Assembly (NCBI GenBank): GCA_944382025.1
Contig: CALWMQ010000211.1
Location: 1-5,504 of the forward strand
From: an uncultured Clostridia bacterium
GTDB taxonomy: Bacteria; Bacillota; Clostridia; Oscillospirales; Acutalibacteraceae
Direction: 5' to 3'
DNA length: 5,504 bases
Shown here: positions 1-4,731 of the stretch, in pieces
How positions within the stretch are numbered: the first letter of the stretch is position 1
How the letters are laid out: the number at the start of each line of letters is the position of its first letter
Made by a program: the position numbers and the translations under genes
Notes under the pieces: generated by a model
What the model was told of the DNA's origin: nothing
Databases searched by the model: none
The model's input: only the letters and a program-made list of their open reading frames with translations

Positions 1-22
1 AATGGAAGACATCGCCGCGCAG

Positions 23-586
23 TTACGTTAAATAGCGGCGGGCCAAATAGGCGGCGGACTTAGAAAACTCGGGAGTGTTCTTTTTATTCATTTCCCGGCT
101 GGCGGTCTGTACCAGCAAAGAAAAATGGGGCAGGCACAAAGCGGGCTGCTCGTCAAACAGGCGGCGGAAATCCCTTTCATTTTCCCATAGGCGGCATACG
201 GTGCTGAGCATTCGTTCCATTGCCCAGTCGACCTGACGACACACAAAGCAGGTACCGGTGGATTCTTCCGCGGATTTGGCTTGCTTTTGGGGCTTTTTCC
301 CCAGGATCGGGGGCCCGGCAAACACATGCTTTTCCAGTTCCGCCAGATGGCTTTCCAGAATCAAGGCCACTCCCAGACGGTTCCGTTTTTTCATCATCAT
401 GCGATAGTGATCGATACAAAATCCCAGCTTGTTGGTTTCGATACGCACGTCCGGCTCCATCATAGCCGCGCCGGTAATGTATTCGGCAACCCGGTCTTCC
501 AGAAGATTACGCATTCGGCAGATGGGACATCCGTCCCGTGGTTCGAATACCTCGCTTACCGGTATGCTGGTGATATCTTCCCGCAT
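23..586 (-). CDS. DUF6062-like cysteine-rich protein, probably zinc-binding
   Basis: The protein has 187 residues and no assigned biochemical function. It resembles the DUF6062 proteins of Clostridia; this is recognition from memory, not a search. Two modules with the same spacing are visible: CPIC (C20, C23) followed by C57-x2-H60 in GFCIDH, and CFVC (C113, C116) followed by C151-x2-H154 in LCLPH. This suggests two structural metal sites built by internal duplication. A charged, lysine-rich linker (about residues 96-108) separates them. No signal peptide or membrane segment is seen, so it is probably cytoplasmic. Start choice: an ATG at 595 abuts the purine-rich GAAGGAAGG with no spacer, whereas the ATG at 586 has a 9-nt spacer and gives MREDITSIPV, the usual look of this family's N-terminus. 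The gene is transcribed divergently from the glycosylase gene. No downstream gene is visible before the window edge. Confidence 0.8.
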   Translation of the reverse strand: MREDITSIPVSEVFEPRDGCPICRMRNLLEDRVAEYITGAAMMEPDVRIETNKLGFCIDHYRMMMKKRNRLGVALILESHLAELEKHVFAGPPILGKKPQKQAKSAEESTGTCFVCRQVDWAMERMLSTVCRLWENERDFRRLFDEQPALCLPHFSLLVQTASREMNKKNTPEFSKSAAYLARRYLT

Positions 587-600
587 GTTATACATCCTTC
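587..600 (-). promoter_or_regulatory. Ribosome binding site that decides the DUF6062-like start
   Basis: Read on the minus strand, GAAGGAAGG ends directly against the ATG at 595 and lies 9 nt before the in-frame ATG at 586. The spacing favours initiation at 586. The longer form would add only Met-Tyr-Asn. Confidence 0.5.
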
Positions 601-631
601 CTTCAGTGATACAAAGTAGTAGTGATTAAAG

Positions 632-739
632 CCCCTCTCCAAGGGCTGTCAGCCTGCCGGAAGGGGAGAAAAACCGGTGGAAGATCATGGTTTTCCGGCA
701 GCAGACTGCCTTCTAGAGGGCAATACGGCCGCAGAAGGC
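632..739 (-). promoter_or_regulatory. Structured 5' leader, possible attenuator upstream of the DUF6062-like gene
   Basis: On the minus strand this stretch lies between the predicted promoter and the start codon, in a leader of about 175 nt. It has three hairpin elements. First is a 7-bp repeat, GCCTTCT/AGAAGGC (733-739 with 708-714). Second is a perfect 9-bp repeat, CTGCCGGAA/TTCCGGCAG (693-701 with 654-662). Last is a GC-rich hairpin ending in GGGGCTTTAA around 625-668. The second and last compete for the same TTCC segment, as in terminator/antiterminator pairs. The final T-run is only three bases, so termination is uncertain. I do not recognise a named riboswitch or T-box. Confidence 0.3.
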
Positions 740-767
740 GTTTTCCCGATATTTTCCGGATGGCATT

Positions 768-796
768 ATTATACCATTTGTGTTATACTGAAACAA
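768..796 (-). promoter_or_regulatory. Sigma-A promoter for the DUF6062-like gene
   Basis: The minus strand shows a perfect TATAAT (773-768) with an extended -10 TGG. A -35-like TTGTTT (796-791) sits at a 17-bp spacer. The predicted start of transcription near 761 gives a leader of about 175 nt. The site overlaps the oppositely directed promoter of the glycosylase gene. Confidence 0.6.
781..789 (+). promoter_or_regulatory. Extended -10 promoter for the glycosylase gene
   Basis: The sequence TGT-TATACT forms an extended -10 element (TATACT at 784-789). No good -35 box lies at 16-18 bp, which is common for extended -10 promoters. The hexamer falls inside the spacer of the divergent promoter at 768-796, so the two probably cannot be occupied together. 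The predicted leader runs from about 796 to 921. Confidence 0.45.
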
Positions 797-921
797 TCCC
801 TTCAGGCGGCAAAAGATCCCTTGGTCCGTATACGATTGTCTTTAAGAAAAAGGGAATTCCATGGGTTCCAATGTTCCAACAGCACGGTGCTTGAGATGCG
901 GGGGATAGGAGAGAAAATGAT

Positions 922-1791
922 ATGCTGACAGTGACAGAAGAAAACCAGTGGCTCCGGATAGAGGGGATAGGGCCGCTTGATCTGGGGCAGACCCTGGATT
1001 GCGGACAATGTTTCCGCTTTTCCCAGACGGAGGATGGGGGCTGGCAGGGGATGGCAGGAAACCGATACGGGTATTTTCGGCAGGAAGGCGGCATCCTGAT
1101 GGCCAGCGGCATGGACAAGGATACATTTGATAGCTTTTGGCGTCCGTATTTGGATCTGGATCGGGATTATGAGAAACTATACCGCTCAATAGTCAGGCGG
1201 GTGGGAGGCCGTATGGGGGCCTGTGCCCGATTTGCACCCGGGATCCGGCTGCTGCGGCAGGATGCCTGGGAAACCCTGGTTTCCTTTATTGTCTCTCAAA
1301 ACAACAATGTTCCCCGGATCAAAGGGATTCTCGACCGTTTATGTCGGGAATTTGGAAAGGGAATCGGGGATGCGGAAGACGGGTGGTACGCTTTTCGTGA
1401 ACCGAAAGCTCTGGCCGCTTTGCGGGAAGAAGATTTAGCGGTGCTGCGCAGCGGCTGGCGCAGTAGGTATATACTGGATGCGGCCAGAAAGGTGGCGTCG
1501 GGGGAGATCTGCCTGAAGGCGGTTGCCGCTATGCCCTTGGAAGAGGCCAGGCATGAGCTTCAGAAAATACAGGGCGTAGGACCCAAGGTAGCGGAATGCG
1601 TGCTGCTGTTTGGAATGGGAAGGCTGGAAGCTTTCCCGTTAGATGTGTGGATGAAACGTGCCCTGAAAGTGCTATTTCCCGGAAAGGCGCCGGAGGATTT
1701 CGGTCCTTATGCCGGCATTGCCCAACAGGTTATTTTTCATTACTGCCGCCAGCATCCCCGGGAAATCCGGGAACTGGAAAAGGCTGGATGA
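922..1791 (+). CDS. ogg: 8-oxoguanine DNA glycosylase/AP lyase, OGG1-like
   Basis: This 289-residue bifunctional base-excision repair enzyme should remove 8-oxoguanine and nick the abasic site through a Schiff base. An OGG_N-like domain occupies about residues 10-110, including GQCFRF (28-33). The helix-hairpin-helix glycosylase domain follows, with SQNNN (125-129) and the hairpin GVGPK (218-222). K222 aligns with catalytic Lys249 of human OGG1 and D241 with Asp268. Residues that recognise 8-oxoG also align: G28 (Gly42), C226 (Cys253), Q268 (Gln315) and F272 (Phe319). R132 and R180 match Arg154 and Arg204, which read the opposite cytosine; W179 replaces Tyr203. These alignments were done by eye. 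The start at 922 has AGGAGAG (907-913) 8 nt upstream. No terminator is obvious after the stop, so transcripts may read into fba. An AlkA-type role is less likely given the NNN and GVGPK motifs. Confidence 0.93.
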   Translation: MLTVTEENQWLRIEGIGPLDLGQTLDCGQCFRFSQTEDGGWQGMAGNRYGYFRQEGGILMASGMDKDTFDSFWRPYLDLDRDYEKLYRSIVRRVGGRMGACARFAPGIRLLRQDAWETLVSFIVSQNNNVPRIKGILDRLCREFGKGIGDAEDGWYAFREPKALAALREEDLAVLRSGWRSRYILDAARKVASGEICLKAVAAMPLEEARHELQKIQGVGPKVAECVLLFGMGRLEAFPLDVWMKRALKVLFPGKAPEDFGPYAGIAQQVIFHYCRQHPREIRELEKAG

Positions 1792-1830
1792 GATTCACAG
1801 GCAGTTTCCACAAGTTTTTCCGAAAAGTCA

Positions 1831-1848
1831 TGGTTAAGTTTTTAACAA
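1831..1848. promoter_or_regulatory. Candidate Rex (redox repressor) operator upstream of fba
   Basis: The sequence TGGTTAAGTTTTTAACAA matches the clostridial Rex consensus TTGTTAA-N4-TTAACAA at 13 of 14 defined positions; the one mismatch is at position 2. The inner arms GTTAA and TTAAC are a perfect inverted repeat around 4 bp. Rex is known to sense the NADH/NAD+ ratio. The site ends 7 bp before the fba -35 box, just upstream of the core promoter. No rex gene lies in the window, so the regulator itself is inferred. Confidence 0.55.
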
Positions 1849-1855
1849 AACCTCT

Positions 1856-1883
1856 TTTACTTTTCAATGGATTGTTGTATAAT
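1856..1883 (+). promoter_or_regulatory. Sigma-A promoter of fba
   Basis: A perfect TATAAT at 1878-1883 is paired with a -35-like TTTACT at 1856-1861 (4 of 6 positions) over a 16-bp spacer. Transcription should begin near 1890, giving a leader of about 25 nt with no room for an RNA switch. Confidence 0.65.
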
Positions 1884-1899
1884 AAATTCACATAAAAAT

Positions 1900-1905
1900 A
1901 GGAGG
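1900..1905 (+). promoter_or_regulatory. Ribosome binding site that decides the fba start
   Basis: AGGAGG lies 9 nt before the ATG at 1915. An upstream in-frame ATG at 1867 lies before the -10 box and would add 16 residues unlike the family. The start at 1915 is therefore chosen. Confidence 0.85.
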
Positions 1906-1914
1906 ATGATCAAT

Positions 1915-2850
1915 ATGCCCCTGGTAAACACTTCAGAAATGTTCAAAAAAGCTTATGAAGGCGGTTACGCCATCGGTGCTTTCAATGTCAACAACATGGA
2001 AATTGTTCAGGGAATCGTGGAGGCTTGTAAGGAACTGAACTCTCCCGTAATCCTGCAGGCTTCCGGCGGCGCCCGGAAATATGCCCATTCCGCTTATCTG
2101 TACAATATGGTGCAGGCTGCGGTGGCTGAGACCGATCTTCCTATTGCGCTGCATCTGGATCACGGTGCCAGCTTTGAACTGTGCAAGGACTGCATTGAAA
2201 GTGGCTTTACCTCGGTGATGATTGATGGATCCCATCTGGATTATGAAGAGAATGTGGCTGTGACCAAGAAAGTCGTGGAGTATGCCCACAAGTACAACGT
2301 CACCGTGGAAGGTGAGTTGGGTCAGCTGGCCGGCATCGAGGATGAAGTGAACGTGGATGCCGATAAAGCCAACTATACCGATCCCGGACAGGTTCAGGAC
2401 TTCGTCAGCCGTACCGGCGTAGACTCCCTGGCCATCGCCATCGGTACCAGCCACGGCGCTTTCAAATTCAAACCCGGCCAGAAACCCCAGCTGCGGTTTG
2501 ACATTCTGCAGGAAGTCATGGATCGCCTGCCCGGTTTCCCCATCGTGCTTCACGGCGCCTCTTCCGTTATGCCGGAATATGTGGCTATGGTGAACCAGTT
2601 CGGCGGCCAGATGGCCGATGCTATCGGTATTCCGGAGGACATGCTCCGTCAGGCTGCGTCCATGGCTGTGTGCAAGATCAATGTGGACTCTGACCTGCGC
2701 TTGGCTATGACTGCCGGTATCCGGAAACATTTGGCGGAGAATCCCACTCATTTTGATCCCCGGCAGTATCTGGGAGACGGCCGTCAGTTCATTACCGATG
2801 TGGTCAAGCACAAGATCACCGAGGTTTTGGGAAGCGCTGGCAAAGCCTGA
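1915..2850 (+). CDS. fba: Class II fructose-1,6-bisphosphate aldolase
   Basis: This 311-residue cytoplasmic, zinc-dependent TIM-barrel enzyme interconverts fructose 1,6-bisphosphate with dihydroxyacetone phosphate and glyceraldehyde 3-phosphate in glycolysis and gluconeogenesis. The N-terminal MPLVNTSEMFKKA and GAFNVNN (21-27) are typical of the family. Key residues are visible: D82 as catalytic acid and H83 as zinc ligand in LDHG, E134 in EGELGQ, H180 in GTSHG, H213 in LHGASS, and the phosphate-contacting segment NVDSD (256-260). The length is normal and no motif is broken. The gene has its own promoter and a short leader, with a candidate Rex operator just upstream, so its expression may follow cellular redox state. 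A strong hairpin follows 67 nt after the stop. Tagatose-bisphosphate or another class II aldolase specificity cannot be excluded from sequence alone, but FBP aldolase is the most likely call. Confidence 0.95.
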   Translation: MPLVNTSEMFKKAYEGGYAIGAFNVNNMEIVQGIVEACKELNSPVILQASGGARKYAHSAYLYNMVQAAVAETDLPIALHLDHGASFELCKDCIESGFTSVMIDGSHLDYEENVAVTKKVVEYAHKYNVTVEGELGQLAGIEDEVNVDADKANYTDPGQVQDFVSRTGVDSLAIAIGTSHGAFKFKPGQKPQLRFDILQEVMDRLPGFPIVLHGASSVMPEYVAMVNQFGGQMADAIGIPEDMLRQAASMAVCKINVDSDLRLAMTAGIRKHLAENPTHFDPRQYLGDGRQFITDVVKHKITEVLGSAGKA

Positions 2851-2917
2851 TTGATTCCTAATTGGACGGATACGGAACAAGCCGCTTATTTCCCCGGCAA
2901 TAGGTAAAATGTGTATT

Positions 2918-2957
2918 TCCCCCTTGGCACAGGCCTGTGCCAAGGGGGATTGTTGTA
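2918..2957 (+). terminator. Probable fba transcription terminator
   Basis: Positions 2918-2949 form a perfect 32-bp palindrome centred on AGGCCT, giving a very stable GC-rich hairpin 67 nt after the fba stop. It is followed on the plus strand by TTGTTGT, a weak U-rich tract. The minus-strand side lacks a T-run directly after the stem, so it fits fba better than gdhA. Confidence 0.65.
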
Positions 2958-2964
2958 TAGAGAA

Positions 2965-2986
2965 CCCCCCGGCTGTGCCGGAGGGG
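2965..2986. repeat. GC-rich hairpin of unknown role between convergent genes
   Basis: Six C residues and GGC (2965-2973) pair with GCCGG-A-GGGG (2977-2986) around a TGT loop, with one bulged A. Neither strand has a T-tract after it, so it does not look like an intrinsic terminator. It could be a REP-like element or a transcript-end stabiliser. Confidence 0.4.
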
Positions 2987-2992
2987 CGTATG

Positions 2993-3034
2993 ACAAAAAG
3001 TACAGGGGCAGCGCTTTTTCAGCGCTGCCCCTGT
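2993..3034 (-). terminator. Intrinsic terminator of gdhA
   Basis: A perfect 14-bp stem (3002-3015 with 3021-3034) encloses a 5-nt loop. On the minus strand it is followed by ACTTTTTG. It begins 35 nt after the gdhA stop. The plus strand lacks a T-run, so the direction is clear. Confidence 0.8.
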
Positions 3035-3069
3035 GACAAATGTTCTATTTTCAGGGAGATCTTGGCTGA

Positions 3070-4401
3070 TTATACCACGCCCTGAGCCATCATGGCCTCG
3101 GCCACTTTCATGAAACCGGCAATGTTGGCGCCCATGACATAGTTACCTTTGTGGCCGTATTTCTCGGCCGCCTCGTAAGCGTTCTTGTGGATACCCACCA
3201 TAATGCCATGGAGCTTCTCGTCCACTTCTTCGAAAGTCCAGCTCAGGCGCATGGAGTTCTGGCTCATCTCCAAGGCGGAGGTGGCTACGCCGCCAGCATT
3301 GGCAGCCTTGCCCGGCCCGAAGGGAACGCCGTGCTCCTGGAAATACGCGGTAGCGTCCAGAGTAGTGGGCATATTAGCGCCTTCCGCCACATATTTGACG
3401 CCGTTTTTCACCAGCATCTTAGCATCGTCCAGCAGCAGCTCGTTTTGAGTGGCGCAGGGCAGAGCGATGTCGCAGGGGATGGACCAGATTCCTTTGCCCT
3501 CATGGTATTCAGCGGTCGGACGATATTCCAAATATTCCTTAATACGGCCGCGTTTGACCTCTTTAATTTCCTTGACAGCCTTCAGATCGATGCCGTCTTT
3601 GTCATATACCCAGCCATTGGAATCACTGAGGGCTACCACCTTGGCGCCAAGGGCCTGGGCCTTTTCCGTGGCGTAGATGGCTACGTTGCCGGAACCGGAA
3701 ACCACAACGGTTTTGCCCTCTAGGCTGTCGCCATTGACCTTCATCATCTCCTGGGTGAAGTACACCAAGCCGTAGCCGGTGGCTTGGGTACGGGCCAGAG
3801 AACCGCCATAGGTCAGGCCTTTGCCGGTGAGGACACCCTCATACCGATTGGTCAGGCGCTTGTACTGGCCGAACAGGTAGCCGATTTCCCGGGCACCCAC
3901 ACCGATATCACCGGCAGGCACATCGGTGTCAGCCCCGATATGGCGGTACAACTCGGTCATGAAGCTTTGACAGAAGCACATAATCTCATTATCGGATTTA
4001 CCTTTGGGATCAAAGTCGGAACCGCCCTTACCGCCGCCGATGGGCAGACCGGTCAGGGAGTTTTTGAAAATCTGCTCGAACCCGAGGAATTTGATAATAC
4101 CCAAGTTAACCGAGGGGTGGAGGCGCAAGCCACCCTTGTAAGGGCCGATAGCGCTGTTGAACTGGACACGGAAGCCGCGGTTGACATGGACTTTGCCGCT
4201 GTCGTCGACCCAAGGCACACGGAACATCACTACCCGTTCCGGTTCGGTAATCCGCTCCAACAGGGCAGCCTGTTCGAATTGAGGATTCGCCTCAATGACG
4301 GGCTTGAGGGAATGAAGTACCTCGGTAGCGGCCTGAATGAACTCTTCCTGAGCCGGGTTTTTGCGGACCAGTTCCTCCAGCACGGAATCGACATAAGACA
4401 T
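3070..4401 (-). CDS. gdhA: Glutamate dehydrogenase, NADP-type hexameric
   Basis: This 443-residue cytoplasmic enzyme reductively aminates 2-oxoglutarate with ammonium to glutamate, linking nitrogen assimilation to carbon flow. The ELFV dehydrogenase layout is intact: an N-terminal substrate domain with K89 (GPYKGG), K113 (FKNSL), K125 (GGGKGG) and D165 (PAGD), matching Clostridium symbiosum GDH numbering, then a Rossmann domain with SGSGNV (235-240). The end of the dinucleotide fold reads ALSDSNG, like E. coli GdhA (ASDSSG), and the C-terminal half (PCATQNEL, EGANMPTT, GKAANAGGVATS) is also E. coli-like. NADPH use is therefore inferred. The start at 4401 follows AAAGGAG at 8 nt; the longer frame to 4485 crosses the promoter and is rejected. 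The gene is convergent with fba and divergent from pyrC, with its own promoter and terminator. Confidence 0.95.
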   Translation of the reverse strand: MSYVDSVLEELVRKNPAQEEFIQAATEVLHSLKPVIEANPQFEQAALLERITEPERVVMFRVPWVDDSGKVHVNRGFRVQFNSAIGPYKGGLRLHPSVNLGIIKFLGFEQIFKNSLTGLPIGGGKGGSDFDPKGKSDNEIMCFCQSFMTELYRHIGADTDVPAGDIGVGAREIGYLFGQYKRLTNRYEGVLTGKGLTYGGSLARTQATGYGLVYFTQEMMKVNGDSLEGKTVVVSGSGNVAIYATEKAQALGAKVVALSDSNGWVYDKDGIDLKAVKEIKEVKRGRIKEYLEYRPTAEYHEGKGIWSIPCDIALPCATQNELLLDDAKMLVKNGVKYVAEGANMPTTLDATAYFQEHGVPFGPGKAANAGGVATSALEMSQNSMRLSWTFEEVDEKLHGIMVGIHKNAYEAAEKYGHKGNYVMGANIAGFMKVAEAMMAQGVV

Positions 4402-4409
4402 GCAAATCG

Positions 4410-4416
4410 CTCCTTT
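4410..4416 (-). promoter_or_regulatory. Ribosome binding site that decides the gdhA start
   Basis: On the minus strand AAAGGAG lies 8 nt before the ATG at 4401. The longer in-frame ATG at 4485 has no such site and lies upstream of the promoter. Confidence 0.8.
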
Positions 4417-4443
4417 ATTCTCGAAATTTTGATCTGTATTTTT

Positions 4444-4471
4444 ATTATACCAAAGTGTTTGAAATTTGCAA
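4444..4471 (-). promoter_or_regulatory. Sigma-A promoter of gdhA
   Basis: The minus strand has TATAAT (4449-4444) with extended -10 TGG. The -35-like TTGCAA (4471-4466, 4 of 6 positions) sits at a 16-bp spacer. Transcription should start near 4437, a leader of about 36 nt. Confidence 0.7.
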
Positions 4472-4494
4472 GAATAATCTTTCAAAATTTCAAA
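4458..4494. repeat. Inverted repeat over the gdhA promoter, possible operator
   Basis: TTTGAAATTT (4458-4467) and AAATTTCAAA (4485-4494) are perfect 10-bp inverted copies separated by 17 bp. The first arm covers the spacer and edge of the gdhA -35 box. The region is AT-rich, so chance is possible. Related GAAATTT/AAATTTC copies occur at 4423-4429 and 4496-4502. Confidence 0.35.
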
Positions 4495-4669
4495 AAAATT
4501 TCTTTATTTAGATTTTTCAGCGGATTTTCGGCGGATTATGAAGAAATGTTATTGAATTGTTGCGAAGAGGAGGAGGAAATATAAGGAAAAATTAATTTCC
4601 ACCTGTTTTTTTAGCCAATTTCTGCAAACCATTTCATAGACGGGGGAAAGAAATTTGTCAGAAAAAGAA
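4495..4669. other. AT-rich divergent spacer between gdhA and pyrC promoters
   Basis: I find no gene here. It holds a direct repeat GCGGATT at 4520-4526 and 4531-4537 (11 bp apart). An AGGAGGAGG-rich purine stretch around 4566-4577 resembles a ribosome binding site but has no start codon after it. A 5-bp hairpin (GGAAA/TTTCC, 4584-4600) is followed by a run of eight T's. Confidence 0.5.
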
Positions 4670-4698
4670 TTGCCAGTATCTGTGAAGTATGCTATACT
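4670..4698 (+). promoter_or_regulatory. Sigma-A promoter of pyrC
   Basis: TTGCCA (4670-4675, 5 of 6) and TATACT (4693-4698, 5 of 6) are separated by 17 bp, with an extended -10 TGC. This is the best-formed promoter in the window. Transcription should begin near 4705, leaving a leader of about 27 nt, too short for a PyrR-type attenuator. Confidence 0.75.
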
Positions 4699-4731
4699 AT
4701 TCAGTTAGAATAAGACGGGGGAGGACTGCAC

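Noticed and set aside
1..12. A possible next gene on the minus strand starting at ATG (12-10)
   Set aside because: Only four codons are in the window and there is no ribosome binding site before it.
601..760. T-box riboswitch in the minus-strand leader
   Set aside because: The conserved T-box sequence around GGTGG-ACCGCG is absent, and the downstream gene is not an aminoacyl-tRNA or amino-acid gene.
1867..1914. N-terminal extension of the aldolase by 16 residues
   Set aside because: The upstream ATG precedes the -10 box, lacks a ribosome binding site and adds non-conserved residues.
1933..2943. A 336-codon open frame on the minus strand opposite fba
   Set aside because: It mirrors the fba coding frame, has no recognisable family motif, and its start region overlaps the fba terminator. 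It is a shadow of a codon-biased gene.
1871..2959. The 11-mer attgttgtata occurs at 1871-1881 and again at 2949-2959
   Set aside because: It is short and AT-rich, and the flanks differ; one copy is a promoter and the other a terminator tail, so chance is the simplest explanation.
4402..4485. N-terminal extension of glutamate dehydrogenase by 28 residues
   Set aside because: It would translate through the promoter and the ribosome binding site of the chosen start.
3784..4584. A 266-codon open frame on the plus strand opposite gdhA
   Set aside because: It is antisense to well-conserved gdhA codons, has no homology I recognise and runs across the gdhA promoter.
4655..4708. A 17-codon frame starting with TTG before pyrC
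   Set aside because: It overlaps the pyrC promoter, so most of it would not be on the pyrC transcript, and the purine stretch before it is a poor ribosome binding site.
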